A stretch of 64,000 nt of DNA, taken from positions 1 through 64,000 of the forward strand of contig JAKITC010000005.1 in assembly GCA_021648285.1 (NCBI GenBank). The letters are read 5' to 3'. Below are positions 8,187-17,603 of the stretch, one piece after another. The notes beneath the pieces were generated by a model that saw only the letters and a program-made list of their open reading frames with translations, was not told where the DNA came from and searched no databases. Source of the stretch: Sulfurimonas sp. (GTDB lineage Bacteria > Campylobacterota > Campylobacteria > Campylobacterales > Sulfurimonadaceae). The translations under genes were made by a program, and so were the position numbers. The number at the start of each line of letters is the position of its first letter. Within the stretch, counting starts at the first letter, position 1.

Positions 8187-9617
8187 ATGGGAAAATTTGT
8201 TAATAATACAGAAGAGTTTTTTGCTTTTTGTGAAGAAAATGATGTTCAATTTGTAGACTTTAGATTTACAGACATTAAAGGTGCATGGCACCATATCAGC
8301 TATAGAATGAGTGCTGTTAGTGTTGCTCAACTAGAAAATGGATTACCATTTGATGGTTCTTCAATCGAAGCATGGCAACCAATTAACAAGTCAGATATGT
8401 TATTAAAAGTAGATATCGGAACTGCTTTTTTGGACCCGTTTACTGCTGATCCAACTATCATCGTATTTTGTGATGTTTATGATATTTATAAAAATCAGGC
8501 GTACGAGAGATGTCCTCGTTCAATCGCTAAAAAAGCACTTAAGCATGCTGAAGAAATCGGTATTGCTGATACTGCATACTTTGGACCTGAGAATGAGTTC
8601 TTTGTTTTTGATGATGTAAAATTCGTTGATAATATCAATGAAGCTGGTTACAAAGTTGATACTGAAGAGGGTGAATGGAATTCAGGTACTGCTTATGATG
8701 ACATGTACAACACAGGTCACCGTCCAGGAACTAAGGGTGGCTACTTCCCAGTAGCACCTACTGATTCAGCTGTTGACATGAGAGCTGAGATGATGCAAGT
8801 TTTAGAGCAAGTTGGTCTTGAAGTTGTTCTTGGTCACCATGAAGTTGCACAAGGTCAACATGAAATCGGTATCGTTTTCTCTGACATTATCGGTGCTGCT
8901 GATAATGTTCAAAAATATAAATATGTTGTAAAAATGATTGCTCACCTTAACGGTAAAACTGCTACATTCATGCCTAAACCACTTTATGGTGATAATGGTA
9001 ACGGTATGCACGTACACCAATCACTTTGGAAAAACGGTAAAAATCTTTTCTATGCACCGGGTCAGTATGCTAACCTTTCTGAAATGGCGATTCACTATGC
9101 TGGTGGTGTCTTTCAACACTCACATGCAGTTGCTGCGTTTACTAACCCATCAACAAACTCATACAAGCGTTTAATACCAGGTTATGAAGCTCCAAGTATC
9201 TTAACTTACTCTTCTCAAAACCGTTCTGCTGCTTGCCGTATCCCTTATGGTGCTGGTGAAATGGCAACTCGTATTGAGATGAGATTCCCAGATTCTACTG
9301 CTTGTCCTTATTTAGCATTTGCTGTAATGATGATGGCTGGTCTTGATGGAATTAACAAAAAAACTGTTCCTGTTGGTCCAATGGATGAAGATCTATTTGA
9401 ACTTACTCTTGATGAGATTCGTGAAAAGAATATCCCTCAAATGCCACATACATTACGTTCTGCATTAGAAGGACTTATTGGTGATAATGATTTCTTAAAG
9501 CCTGTATTTACTCAAGAATTTATAGATGCTTACCAAGCTTATAGATTTGAGCGTGACGTATGGCCAGATGAAGGTCGTCCAACTGCTTACGAGTTTAAAA
9601 CAACTTATCAATGTTAA
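8187..9617 (+). CDS. glnA: glutamine synthetase, type I
   Basis: A 476-residue cytosolic enzyme making glutamine from glutamate, ammonia and ATP. It has the beta-grasp segment with [11 protein letters not shown], the metal site [11 protein letters not shown], the ATP and glutamate sites MHVHQSLW, and [13 protein letters not shown] and [10 protein letters not shown]. Length matches GSI dodecamers. The start at 8187 is set by AGGAGA; an ATG four bases earlier gives only a six-codon frame. In the loop where E. coli GlnA carries the adenylylated Tyr (NLYDLP), this protein has DLFELT with Phe404, so AMP modification at that site is not possible. Confidence 0.97.
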   Translation: MGKFVNNTEEFFAFCEENDVQFVDFRFTDIKGAWHHISYRMSAVSVAQLENGLPFDGSSIEAWQPINKSDMLLKVDIGTAFLDPFTADPTIIVFCDVYDIYKNQAYERCPRSIAKKALKHAEEIGIADTAYFGPENEFFVFDDVKFVDNINEAGYKVDTEEGEWNSGTAYDDMYNTGHRPGTKGGYFPVAPTDSAVDMRAEMMQVLEQVGLEVVLGHHEVAQGQHEIGIVFSDIIGAADNVQKYKYVVKMIAHLNGKTATFMPKPLYGDNGNGMHVHQSLWKNGKNLFYAPGQYANLSEMAIHYAGGVFQHSHAVAAFTNPSTNSYKRLIPGYEAPSILTYSSQNRSAACRIPYGAGEMATRIEMRFPDSTACPYLAFAVMMMAGLDGINKKTVPVGPMDEDLFELTLDEIREKNIPQMPHTLRSALEGLIGDNDFLKPVFTQEFIDAYQAYRFERDVWPDEGRPTAYEFKTTYQC

Positions 9618-9634
9618 TAGACTAACACTGCCTC

Positions 9635-9690
9635 GTCATTCTGAATTTTATAACAATATAACCTAGACCCTGAACCAAGTTCAGGGTGAC
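9635..9690. repeat. REP-like palindromic element
   Basis: GTCATTCTGAA (9635-9645) and TTCAGGGTGAC (9680-9690) form imperfect inverted ends. Within the second half is a perfect hairpin CCCTGAAC-CAA-GTTCAGGG (9668-9686). The words GTCATTCTGAA and TTCAGGGTGAC are characteristic of dispersed palindromic repeats seen in many bacterial genomes. It lies just after glnA and may also slow transcription or protect the mRNA 3' end. Confidence 0.45.
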
Positions 9691-9771
9691 AAAATAAACC
9701 TCAAAATAATTCAAAATTTGATATAATTCGAAAATAATAGCAATATGTAAGAGTGTTTTTATTAATAAATA

Positions 9772-9827
9772 TAGTAAAAGGAACAAAGTCCCTTTTACTA
9801 TGCTTGGACCGCTGTGGTCACTAAAGC
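9772..9827. repeat. composite hairpin module, copy 1
   Basis: A 10-bp stem TAGTAAAAGG/CCTTTTACTA (9772-9781, 9791-9800) is followed at 9802-9827 by GCTTGGACCGCTGTGGTCAC then TAAAGC, itself a nested hairpin. A second module with the same layout and almost the same second half lies at 54092-54143. Here it sits between glnA and leuA. Confidence 0.45.
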
Positions 9828-9852
9828 AAAAATTTCAAGTTAAGGATTCATT

Positions 9853-11511
9853 ATGAATCATATTCAAATGGGCAAGTATCGCCCATATCCACAAATAGCT
9901 TTGCCAAATAGAACATGGCCAAACAAAACTATAACTAATGCTCCTAAATGGTGTAGTGTAGATTTACGTGATGGAAATCAAGCACTAATCAACCCAATGG
10001 ACATGAATAAAAAACTTGAACTTTTCAGACTCTTACTTAAGCTCGGATTTAAAGAAATAGAGGTTGGCTTTCCGTCAGCTTCAGCAGTAGAATTTGATTT
10101 TTTACGTCGTTTAGTAGATGATAACCTTATCCCTGATGATGTAACTATTCAAGTTTTAGTTCAGGCAAGAGAACATTTAATAGCTAAAACATTCCAATCA
10201 CTAAAAGGTGTTAAAAAAGCAACTGTTCATCTTTACAACTCAACTTCTGTAGCACAACGTAAAATTGTGTTTGGAAAGAGCAAAGAGGAGATTATTACTC
10301 TTGCACTTGAGGGTGTTGACTTAATTAAGAAGTATGAAAAAGAGCATGACGGAGAGATATTCTTCGAGTATTCACCTGAAAGTTTTACTGGAACAGAGCT
10401 AGAATTCTCGTGCGCTATATGTAATGCCGTAACTGAGCGTTGGGGAATCTCCGATAGTAGAAAAGTTATAATTAATTTACCGGCAACTGTAGAGATGGCT
10501 ACGCCAAATGTATATGCAGATCAGATTGAGTGGATGGCTAATCATTTGGATAACCGTAAGAATGTAATTATCTCAACACATACTCACAATGACAGAGGAA
10601 CTTCTATAGCTGCAACTGAACTTGCACTTTTAGCAGGAGCTGACAGAGTTGAGGGAACACTTTTAAGCAATGGTGAGCGTACTGGTAATGTTGACATAAT
10701 AACACTTGCTCTTAACATGTTAACTCAAGGAGTTGACTCAAAACTAAACTTTTCAGATATAAATGAAGTTTTAAACGTTGTTGAGAGATGTACAGAGATG
10801 GTTACACACGCTCGCCATCCTTATGTTGGAGAGTTGGTTTATACAGCTTTTTCAGGTTCTCATCAAGATGCTATTAATAAGGGTTTAGCTTACAGAAAAA
10901 ATACTGATGATAATTTTTGGGAAGTTCCATACCTACCTATAGACCCTGACGATGTTGGAAGAACTTATGAGAGTATTATTCGTATTAATTCTCAATCCGG
11001 TAAAGGTGGGGTAGCTTATATCTTAGAGAAAAACTTTGGTTATCAGTTACCAAAAGCTATGCATCCAGAAATTGGTAAATTAGTTCAAGCTCTAAGTGAT
11101 GCAAAAGGCAAAGAACTTAGTGCTGATGATATTTTAAATGTTTTTAAAGAGAACTACTTTGAGATTAAGGAACATATATCTTTAATAGATTTTACTCTGA
11201 CATCCGTTAAAGGTATATCCAGATGTACTCTGACATACGAATATAATGGTAAAGAGATTGTAGCTGATGGTGAGGGGAATGGTCCTGTAGATGCCTGTAA
11301 AAAAGCACTAATGAAAGACTATAAAAACCAATTTTCTATCAACTCATATGCAGAACACTCTCTTGGAGATCAAAGTTCTGCAAAAGCGATATCGTATATC
11401 GAGATACAGACTCCTGATACGCTATCTTGTTTTGGTGTTGGTGCAGATAACGACATTGCCACTGCTTCAATTAAAGCACTGTTTTGTGCCTTAAACAGGG
11501 GCTTTAATTAG
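9853..11511 (+). CDS. leuA: 2-isopropylmalate synthase, long (LeuA2-type) form
   Basis: A 552-residue cytosolic enzyme that condenses acetyl-CoA with 2-oxoisovalerate, the first committed step of leucine synthesis. The HMGL-like barrel begins with WCSVDLRDGNQAL (catalytic Arg-Asp) and holds STHTHNDRGTS (metal-binding His pair), GNGERTGNVD-like SNGERTGNVD, and RHPYVGELVYTAFSG. The C-terminal third, with YEYNGKEIVADGEGNGPVDA, is the leucine-binding regulatory domain. The YRPYPQIALPNRTWPNK N-terminus and length mark the LeuA2 subgroup. The gene stands alone; no leader peptide was seen. Confidence 0.95.
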   Translation: MNHIQMGKYRPYPQIALPNRTWPNKTITNAPKWCSVDLRDGNQALINPMDMNKKLELFRLLLKLGFKEIEVGFPSASAVEFDFLRRLVDDNLIPDDVTIQVLVQAREHLIAKTFQSLKGVKKATVHLYNSTSVAQRKIVFGKSKEEIITLALEGVDLIKKYEKEHDGEIFFEYSPESFTGTELEFSCAICNAVTERWGISDSRKVIINLPATVEMATPNVYADQIEWMANHLDNRKNVIISTHTHNDRGTSIAATELALLAGADRVEGTLLSNGERTGNVDIITLALNMLTQGVDSKLNFSDINEVLNVVERCTEMVTHARHPYVGELVYTAFSGSHQDAINKGLAYRKNTDDNFWEVPYLPIDPDDVGRTYESIIRINSQSGKGGVAYILEKNFGYQLPKAMHPEIGKLVQALSDAKGKELSADDILNVFKENYFEIKEHISLIDFTLTSVKGISRCTLTYEYNGKEIVADGEGNGPVDACKKALMKDYKNQFSINSYAEHSLGDQSSAKAISYIEIQTPDTLSCFGVGADNDIATASIKALFCALNRGFN

Positions 11512-11653
11512 TCCACCAAAGGAAGTATACCCACAAGGGGGCACGCTGATTCCTTTGGCTTCGCTGAAGCCGCTGTGGCTACTTATCGTGGAGAATGCCA
11601 TTGGTTAGCATTCCTAAAAGCTTGACACAGATGTGTCAGATGTTACTACTCTC
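11512..11653. other. hairpin-dense intergenic region
   Basis: No gene was seen. It contains CCAAAGGAA paired with TTCCTTTGG across about 30 bp, GGCTTC-GCT-GAAGCC, GAATGC...GCATTC and TGACACA-GA-TGTGTCA. The first pair followed by GCCGCTGTGGC resembles the layout of the composite modules at 9772 and 54092. It lies between convergent genes and probably terminates both. Confidence 0.4.
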
Positions 11654-12787
11654 TCAAAATGATAGCACCCACTTGAAATAGTAGGTGTTATCAGACATTC
11701 CAAATTCACTAGCAACTTCTCCATCTTGTATCATCACGCCTATCATAAATGAATTATTATCATTCAGTGTATATGTAAGATTAGGTGAAATAAAACGTGA
11801 ATTTTTATCATTATAACTCTCAATATACAGCAGTGAAGCATCCAAAAAGATATTAAAACTATATGATAGTGTAAGACCTGTATAAAAGTGTGAGCTGGTT
11901 AGATCTGATAATATTTCTGAGTCTAGGTTCAAGAGTATCTCTTGATATGAAAACTCTTTAGAACCATATAAAGCTTCTCCAACTACAGTAATTCCATTTT
12001 CAAAACCATAATCAGCCCCAACTATCCCCTGGAAGAAATTTTCTTTATTTTCGCCTGTTTGTGTGTTAAGAGAGTTTTCTATGAATGCACCTTCACTTCT
12101 AAGAAGTACTCCTGTATCAGCTAAATTTCCCTCTATCTCATAACCAATCATCTCTGTATCGTTTGAGCTCACCGCATCAATAGCGAAATCTGCAAATCCT
12201 AAAAATGCTTTATATCTTGCAGCATATTTAAAACTATGGTCAGCTTTTTGGCTTGCTACAAAAGTGACATGTGAAGTCTCATCCAGATATCTAGTATATG
12301 ATATTGCCATAACACCAAAAACCTCATCTGCTTCTATCGCGTAAATATTTTTATGATTAAAGAGATTTGTAGGTGTCCATATTCGCCCTACTCCCATTGT
12401 TATATTTTGCAAGCCGACTACTACTCTATTGTCACTGTCCTCGTATCCACCATAGAGTCTATATAGTTTTGCGTAAACTGAGCCATCACCATAATCTTTA
12501 AAATTTGATTGTGTTTTAAACGGAGTATCAGAGTGAACTGATTTAATAGACTCAAACCTGTTTGAATTTATATAATTATGTCCTAAGTAGTTTACACCAT
12601 CACCAATAACTGTAGCAAAAAAACTATTTTCACTATAATCACCACGAAACCTCAGTCTGTCATAGTTATGTAACAAAGAGTCTTGAGAGATGGTAATATT
12701 TGTATTGTCTACCTTGTATTCAAACTCAGCAAATAGAGAGCTTGTCAACAAAAACAGAAGTATTACTATTTTATTTTTTATAATCAT
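11654..12787 (-). CDS. outer-membrane beta-barrel of export operon
   Basis: A 377-residue protein with a signal peptide (LLFLLTSSLFA before EFEY), many amphipathic strand-like segments (for example FFATVIGDGVNYLG, VVVGLQNITMG) and a C-terminal Phe (FKWVLSF). I do not recognise a named family beyond outer-membrane beta-barrel. Its start overlaps the end of the upstream LolD-like ATPase gene by 17 bp, so it is the last gene of the ABC export operon. It is likely the outer-membrane partner or client of that system. Confidence 0.7.
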   Translation of the reverse strand: MIIKNKIVILLFLLTSSLFAEFEYKVDNTNITISQDSLLHNYDRLRFRGDYSENSFFATVIGDGVNYLGHNYINSNRFESIKSVHSDTPFKTQSNFKDYGDGSVYAKLYRLYGGYEDSDNRVVVGLQNITMGVGRIWTPTNLFNHKNIYAIEADEVFGVMAISYTRYLDETSHVTFVASQKADHSFKYAARYKAFLGFADFAIDAVSSNDTEMIGYEIEGNLADTGVLLRSEGAFIENSLNTQTGENKENFFQGIVGADYGFENGITVVGEALYGSKEFSYQEILLNLDSEILSDLTSSHFYTGLTLSYSFNIFLDASLLYIESYNDKNSRFISPNLTYTLNDNNSFMIGVMIQDGEVASEFGMSDNTYYFKWVLSF

Positions 12788-13451
12788 CTACCAAAACACC
12801 ATCTTTAAGCTCTATAACTCTACTAGCACCATCCATGATAAGATTATCATGCGAGGCAAACAGAATACTCATGCCTTCTTTTTTGTTTAGTTCCCTCATC
12901 ATATCCATTAAGATTTGCGAGTTTTTAGAATCAAGGTTTGCAGTAGGTTCATCTGCCAAGATTATCTTCGGTTTTGCCGCTACTGCTCTTGCTACTGCTA
13001 CGCGCTGTTGCTGTCCACCGCTTAATTCATTTGGCAATAATTTTAACTTGTTATCTATCTCCAAAAGTGAACTAATTTCTAAAACTCTCTCACTTATCTC
13101 TTTGTCGCTGAAGCCACGAAGTCTCATAATAAAACTTATGTTTTCCTCTACACTAAGAACCGGAATAAGATTGTAAGATTGAAATACAAAACCCATCTGA
13201 GTCAGTCTCAACTCTGTACGCGCTTGCTCACTCAAAGTTGTTATCTCTGTCTCATCTAGATATATCTTTCCGCTGTCTATGCTATCAAGAGCACCTATGG
13301 CATTTAGAAGTGTAGTCTTTCCGCATCCTGAGGGGCCGTTAAAAAGAGTAAATTCTCCATTTTCAACTGTCAAATTTATATCACAAAGAGCATGAACTTC
13401 TCTTGGATCATCTTTATAAAAATACTTATTTACATTTTTTAATCTAATCAT
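12771..13451 (-). CDS. LolD/MacB-type ABC transporter ATPase
   Basis: A 226-residue ATPase with Walker [12 protein letters not shown]-loop VFQSYNLIPVL, signature [16 protein letters not shown], Walker B IILADEPTANLD and switch His (FASHDN). The YNLIPVLSVEEN and DEPTANLDSKN segments are typical of the LolD/MacB/FtsE group, which drives mechanical transport rather than substrate translocation. The two genes upstream encode matching FtsX-fold permeases, and a LolA-like protein is encoded 3.2 kb further upstream across the island. The start overlaps the preceding permease gene by four bases. Confidence 0.93.
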   Translation of the reverse strand: MIRLKNVNKYFYKDDPREVHALCDINLTVENGEFTLFNGPSGCGKTTLLNAIGALDSIDSGKIYLDETEITTLSEQARTELRLTQMGFVFQSYNLIPVLSVEENISFIMRLRGFSDKEISERVLEISSLLEIDNKLKLLPNELSGGQQQRVAVARAVAAKPKIILADEPTANLDSKNSQILMDMMRELNKKEGMSILFASHDNLIMDGASRVIELKDGVLVDDYKK

Positions 13452-14698
13452 ATTTGGGCCTTTATTACATCTATTGGATTTATTTTTTTTATTTTTCTAA
13501 GCGGTATTAGCACGCTTAAAACAGACGCGGTTATTATTGCTCCAAATGTAGTAGTAAAGTATGAGATTTTTATGGTTCCTGTGATAACTGCTTCATAGCC
13601 CCACATCTCCAAAGCATCAGAAAAAGAACTCAAATCAAGCCCATAATCCCGAAGATAAACTAAAAATATAATCCCCAACACTGCTCCACCGAGGTAACCA
13701 ATCAATCCGACGATTATGGACTCTAAAAATATCTGTGCTCTTATATATTTATACTGCATCCCAATACCAAGAACTATGCCAAACTCACGAATCCTGTCTA
13801 ATACAGAGACATACACCACACCAAAAATTCCGATAAATACAACACTCATAACAATAAAAAAAGTGATAGAGTTAAATATGACCATCATCGCCTGTATCTG
13901 TTTTATCATAGGTTGGAGTTCTAAAAAGCTTTTTACATCAAGATTTGAATATTTTGATTTAAGTACATTTACCAACTTCTCATTTTCACTCATAATAGCA
14001 ATCTGGGTTGCATCTAAAGGCGAAGTACCTAAAAAGTTGTGAAGTAATGTAATATCCACAAATATTGCATTAGAGTCAAGTAAGATATTTGTGGTCTGTA
14101 CAATTCCTCTAACTTTTAAAGCAATAGACTTTATCTCACCAAAACTGTCTTGAGTGGAGAAGATGAGCTTTGAACCAATACGGACTTTTAGTGTTTTAGC
14201 CAACTCTATTCCTATAACTGCACCTCGTTTAGCAAGGCTCATTTTCCCTAACCCTAGGGCATCCTCTCTGGCTTTGCCATTCACCTTATCTTTTAAAAAC
14301 TCACTAAAGCTTCCAAATTTTTCCTCTTCTTGTAAATCGATTCCATGTACAGATGCAAATGAAGATTTTCTTGCAGTTGATAGAAGTCCATCGGCATTTA
14401 GTCGCAAGACAACAGCTTTGACACCATCCAACTTTTCAATATCTTCTTTAATCTTTACAGCATTTTTGATTATGTATTTAATGTCTTTTTGAACTCTATA
14501 ATCTTTTGCATAGAGACTGATATCTCCACTGTCACTTCTTTTATTCTTGTCTATCATATTTTTTACCATGCCGTCATAGAGTCCTTGAATCGCTAGCATC
14601 ATACTCATACTTACTGCTATCATTGTTATGACAAGTAGTGTACGGGCAGGTCTTGTAAATGTGTTTTTCCAAGCCATTTTCAGTATCAGCTTATACAT
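13448..14698 (-). CDS. FtsX/LolE-type ABC permease 2
   Basis: A 416-residue membrane protein. It has one N-terminal membrane helix (RTLLVITMIAVSMSMMLA), a large periplasmic domain of about 220 residues, then three C-terminal helices (ITFFIVMSVVFIGIFG, ESIIVGLIGYLGG and the FTTTFGAIITASVLSVL region), the LolC/E and MacB layout. I prefer the ATG at 14698, which overlaps the previous gene by eight bases, over a TTG at 14722. It probably pairs with the upstream permease as a heterodimer. The cargo is unknown; lipoprotein export is the default reading. Confidence 0.85.
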   Translation of the reverse strand: MYKLILKMAWKNTFTRPARTLLVITMIAVSMSMMLAIQGLYDGMVKNMIDKNKRSDSGDISLYAKDYRVQKDIKYIIKNAVKIKEDIEKLDGVKAVVLRLNADGLLSTARKSSFASVHGIDLQEEEKFGSFSEFLKDKVNGKAREDALGLGKMSLAKRGAVIGIELAKTLKVRIGSKLIFSTQDSFGEIKSIALKVRGIVQTTNILLDSNAIFVDITLLHNFLGTSPLDATQIAIMSENEKLVNVLKSKYSNLDVKSFLELQPMIKQIQAMMVIFNSITFFIVMSVVFIGIFGVVYVSVLDRIREFGIVLGIGMQYKYIRAQIFLESIIVGLIGYLGGAVLGIIFLVYLRDYGLDLSSFSDALEMWGYEAVITGTIKISYFTTTFGAIITASVLSVLIPLRKIKKINPIDVIKAQI

Positions 14699-15911
14699 GT
14701 CGGCTCGCTTCAATCGGTTCAAATGAGTTTATATACATGTACGGATATAAAATGCTCAAAAAGTTTAACATGTAGATAACTCCGATATTCCAAACAATCG
14801 TGTACATGTCAAAGTTAAAAGGCATCTCATTTGAAACAATTCCATAATCTTTGTACATCTCCGCAAGTCCCTCTATAACTATGGGATTTATACTATAGTA
14901 GTAACATATATATCCCGCTATTGGTGTAGCTAAAACAATAGCCGCAGATGAGAGTATAAATATCTCATAAAAAAGAAGTGAAAATATATTTGCTCTTGAG
15001 AGACCTATGCACTTGAGCACCCCAAACTCTTTTAGCCGCGAACTTACATTTATAAAACCGTAAATCATAATCACAAAAAAGATTACTACTAAAAATAGTG
15101 AGAGCGAGATATATCCAAATACACTGTCAACTTCCATAGCTTTAACCATAGTCTTCATAAGCGTCTTCCATGTTAAAGACTCTAAATTTTCATCATCCAA
15201 AACTTTCATAATCTCACTGTTAACTCTATCTACATCATCAAGATTTTTTACCTTGATAGTTATATATGAAGCCATATTTTTTGCATACATCAACTCGTCA
15301 AAATACTTCCTATTTATAAACGAAGCACTTGAATCAAACTCAAATGAACCAGTTTTAAATGTACCGCAGACCCTGAAAATATCTGCCGCAAAAGAGTCAT
15401 CACTCGCCCCTCCTATAAAACTCACCTCATCGCCTACATGTAGTTTTAGTTTTTTAACTAAACCACTGCCCATATATAGACAATTACCTGAATTTTCATC
15501 CAAAAACTCACCCTCTTTAAGAGTTTGTGCAATTGAACTAAGTAGTTTCTCTTTTTGAGGCTCAATTCCGGCTATCATAGAAGCCGCAGAGTGCTCTTTA
15601 GATGATAGCAGGCCATAAGTCTCGTATCTTGTACTAAAGGCTTCTACATCCTTTACATGTAAGAGTTTATCTGTAATAGTTTTAACATCGCGAATAAGGT
15701 ATTCATTGCCACCGACATCACGATAATCTTTATGATAAATCTCAATAGCCCCCGTGTAGACTTTAAGAGCGTTTTGAAGCATAGAGTTGTGGGAACCATC
15801 CATTAATGCGACATAGACTATAAAAAGCATTGCAGATACAAGGGTAAGTATAAAAGTCGTGATTGAACGACCCTTGTAAAATAATATATTTTTAAGAGCG
15901 AAACTAAACAT
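14691..15911 (-). CDS. FtsX/LolC-type ABC permease 1
   Basis: A 406-residue permease of the same fold as its neighbour. An N-terminal helix (TTFILTLVSAMLFIVYVALMD) is followed by a MacB-type periplasmic domain and three C-terminal helices with the RLKEFGVLKCIGLSRANIFSLLF coupling segment. It begins nine bases after the AbiEii toxin stop, not after the LolA-like gene that probably once preceded it. About 100 bp covering its start and upstream flank are duplicated at 17604-17708, the other side of the AbiE genes. Confidence 0.87.
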   Translation of the reverse strand: MFSFALKNILFYKGRSITTFILTLVSAMLFIVYVALMDGSHNSMLQNALKVYTGAIEIYHKDYRDVGGNEYLIRDVKTITDKLLHVKDVEAFSTRYETYGLLSSKEHSAASMIAGIEPQKEKLLSSIAQTLKEGEFLDENSGNCLYMGSGLVKKLKLHVGDEVSFIGGASDDSFAADIFRVCGTFKTGSFEFDSSASFINRKYFDELMYAKNMASYITIKVKNLDDVDRVNSEIMKVLDDENLESLTWKTLMKTMVKAMEVDSVFGYISLSLFLVVIFFVIMIYGFINVSSRLKEFGVLKCIGLSRANIFSLLFYEIFILSSAAIVLATPIAGYICYYYSINPIVIEGLAEMYKDYGIVSNEMPFNFDMYTIVWNIGVIYMLNFLSILYPYMYINSFEPIEASRHV

Positions 15912-15919
15912 AAGTTATT

Positions 15920-16924
15920 TTACTCAACTGAAGTCTCGATACAATTAATCTCATCTTCTAATTCTTTTAACATAAAAATAATTTCATCAAAGCTGAGATA
16001 CTTATCAAAAATCATACTTTGCATAGAAGCATAGTCATCTCTTAGTTCTTTATATCTAAACTCTGGAGGTAATAACATTAGAGTTCCAACTTTTGCATCT
16101 TCATACTTTGCCCAAGCACTCATGTAAAACTTCTGTTTAAACTCAACCACATTTTTTAAAAGCTCTAAATCATTCAAAGCATCATCTTTTACTTCTGAGC
16201 TAGCCATCATGGCTAAGTCATAGTAGTGTCTTGAGTGTCTCAGAGGTATTTTTTTATCTTTTGCTCTGTTAGACTCTTGATGTAAAATAGTCGCCTTTTC
16301 CCAAAATGTTCTTTTTGCAACTACAACATTAACACTACACTTTGGCTGCTTAAATAGTTTAGGAAATTTTTCCGCTACAAATGGAGTTATTTCATAACTG
16401 CCTGATGGCAACCATGATGCCAAAGGTCCGATTTCAAGTAATATCTGTGGTCTTAGAGCATCATCCTTAAATACTGATGGGTACTTTATGTTTATAGAAA
16501 ATTTATCTTTTTCATCTATACCAGAGCTACAGTGAGAAGATAACAACTCATCTACAACAGGCAGTATAATCTCTTTTATATACTCTTTAGCACTTTCTTT
16601 TACTGCTTCATTAAACTTACTTTGCTGAGTTTTTGACTCTCGTTTTTTATTTGGGTCTTCTTTGGTTACTTCTCTCCAGTCAAGAATCAAGTCTATATCT
16701 TCAGAAAATCTTCCTATGAGGTTAAATACCTTTGAGAGGCTAGTACCGCCTTTAAACATTAAAACCTTGTTTAACTTAGCATCTGAAAAGAGTTTATCAA
16801 GTGTCCATACAACCCAAAAATCTTTCTCGACTATGGCATTTGTTGTACCCATCAAAGTAGCTGTTTCTTGAAATAGTTCGTTTCTCTCTCGTGCTGATAA
16901 ATTTGCAATATCATTCATTGGCAT
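15920..16924 (-). CDS. AbiEii-type nucleotidyltransferase toxin
   Basis: A 334-residue protein of the AbiEii/AbiGii family. The nucleotidyltransferase core reads LMFKGGTSLSKVF then GRFSEDIDLIL (GG-S and D-x-D metal-binding motifs), followed by a helical region with HSRHYYDLAMMA that recurs in this family. Such proteins are the toxin of type IV-like phage-defence pairs and inhibit growth by nucleotidylating cellular targets, recently tRNA in related toxins. The start overlaps the partner gene by 14 bp, as expected for a toxin-antitoxin operon. It sits inside a split ABC operon, so it was acquired. Confidence 0.88.
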   Translation of the reverse strand: MPMNDIANLSARERNELFQETATLMGTTNAIVEKDFWVVWTLDKLFSDAKLNKVLMFKGGTSLSKVFNLIGRFSEDIDLILDWREVTKEDPNKKRESKTQQSKFNEAVKESAKEYIKEIILPVVDELLSSHCSSGIDEKDKFSINIKYPSVFKDDALRPQILLEIGPLASWLPSGSYEITPFVAEKFPKLFKQPKCSVNVVVAKRTFWEKATILHQESNRAKDKKIPLRHSRHYYDLAMMASSEVKDDALNDLELLKNVVEFKQKFYMSAWAKYEDAKVGTLMLLPPEFRYKELRDDYASMQSMIFDKYLSFDEIIFMLKELEDEINCIETSVE

Positions 16925-17540
16925 CTGCCTTACAAATCTTTTTTATAGTCTCGTATATCCATACTGTAGAAGACTTAGTATCGTTTAGTATTTTAGAGTA
17001 TTTACTTGGTTCTATCTCTTTTCTTATCTTTTTGATTATCTCGCTATCTACTCTATCTTTACCCAGAGTTTTTAAAGCTTGAACTATGAGAGAACTCTCT
17101 TTGTGTTTAAAGCCTATGTTTTTTAAAGATGACTTTTTAAACTCTACACTCATATTATTAAGTAGTTTGTAGCTCTTGTTCGGACCATTACTAAGATAGA
17201 TATACTTACCTACTACTTGAGTTGAAAGTCCTAAAATATTTAAAGCTGTATCTCCACTAACTTCTATCTTCCAGTTAAGCTTTCTCGCGTATGCTCGTGA
17301 GATTTGTTCTATGTCAGGTGAGAGTTGCTTTTCTAAAAGCTTGCTGTATTTTGGGTAGTCGTAGATGCCTCTAGCTACTCTTCTAATCTTTGATTTTTTT
17401 GTTAAAGTAGAGAGTGCTTTGTCAATGCTATTTTGAGAAAATTCATCGATAAAATCATTTGAAAAGAAGGCATACCCCTTTCCTCTTCCATATATTCTAG
17501 AAAGTACCTTATCTTCGATTGATTTCACAATAGACTCCAA
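16911..17540 (-). CDS. AbiEi-type antitoxin (DUF6088-like)
   Basis: A 209-residue protein. The N-terminal 70 residues form a winged helix-turn-helix (IDKALSTLTKKSKIRRVARGIYDYPK), and the rest matches AbiEi/DUF6088 antitoxins (WKIEVSGDTALNILGLSTQVVGKYIYLSNGP). These proteins repress their own promoter and neutralise the downstream AbiEii toxin. The gene is upstream of and overlaps the toxin gene. The leader at 17541-17600 contains a palindromic TATACTTTTTTCTGAAA / TTTCAGAAAAAAGTATA match, a good autoregulatory operator candidate. Confidence 0.85.
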   Translation of the reverse strand: MESIVKSIEDKVLSRIYGRGKGYAFFSNDFIDEFSQNSIDKALSTLTKKSKIRRVARGIYDYPKYSKLLEKQLSPDIEQISRAYARKLNWKIEVSGDTALNILGLSTQVVGKYIYLSNGPNKSYKLLNNMSVEFKKSSLKNIGFKHKESSLIVQALKTLGKDRVDSEIIKKIRKEIEPSKYSKILNDTKSSTVWIYETIKKICKADANE

Positions 17541-17544
17541 CTTT

Positions 17545-17579
17545 TTTTTTCAGAAAAGTATATACTTTTTTCTGAAATT
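17545..17579. promoter_or_regulatory. palindrome upstream of AbiE pair
   Basis: TTTCAGAAAA-GTATATAC-TTTTTTCTGAAA is a near-perfect inverted repeat just before the antitoxin start at 17540. AbiEi antitoxins bind inverted repeats in their own promoter to autoregulate, so this is a likely operator. Confidence 0.5.
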
Positions 17580-17603
17580 TTGCAAGCTTTATCTTATTAT
17601 TAG

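Noticed and set aside
8183..8203. Upstream ATG at 8183 as glnA start or leader peptide
   Set aside because: It encodes only six codons before TAA and its spacing from AGGAGA is too short; the ATG at 8187 gives the real protein.
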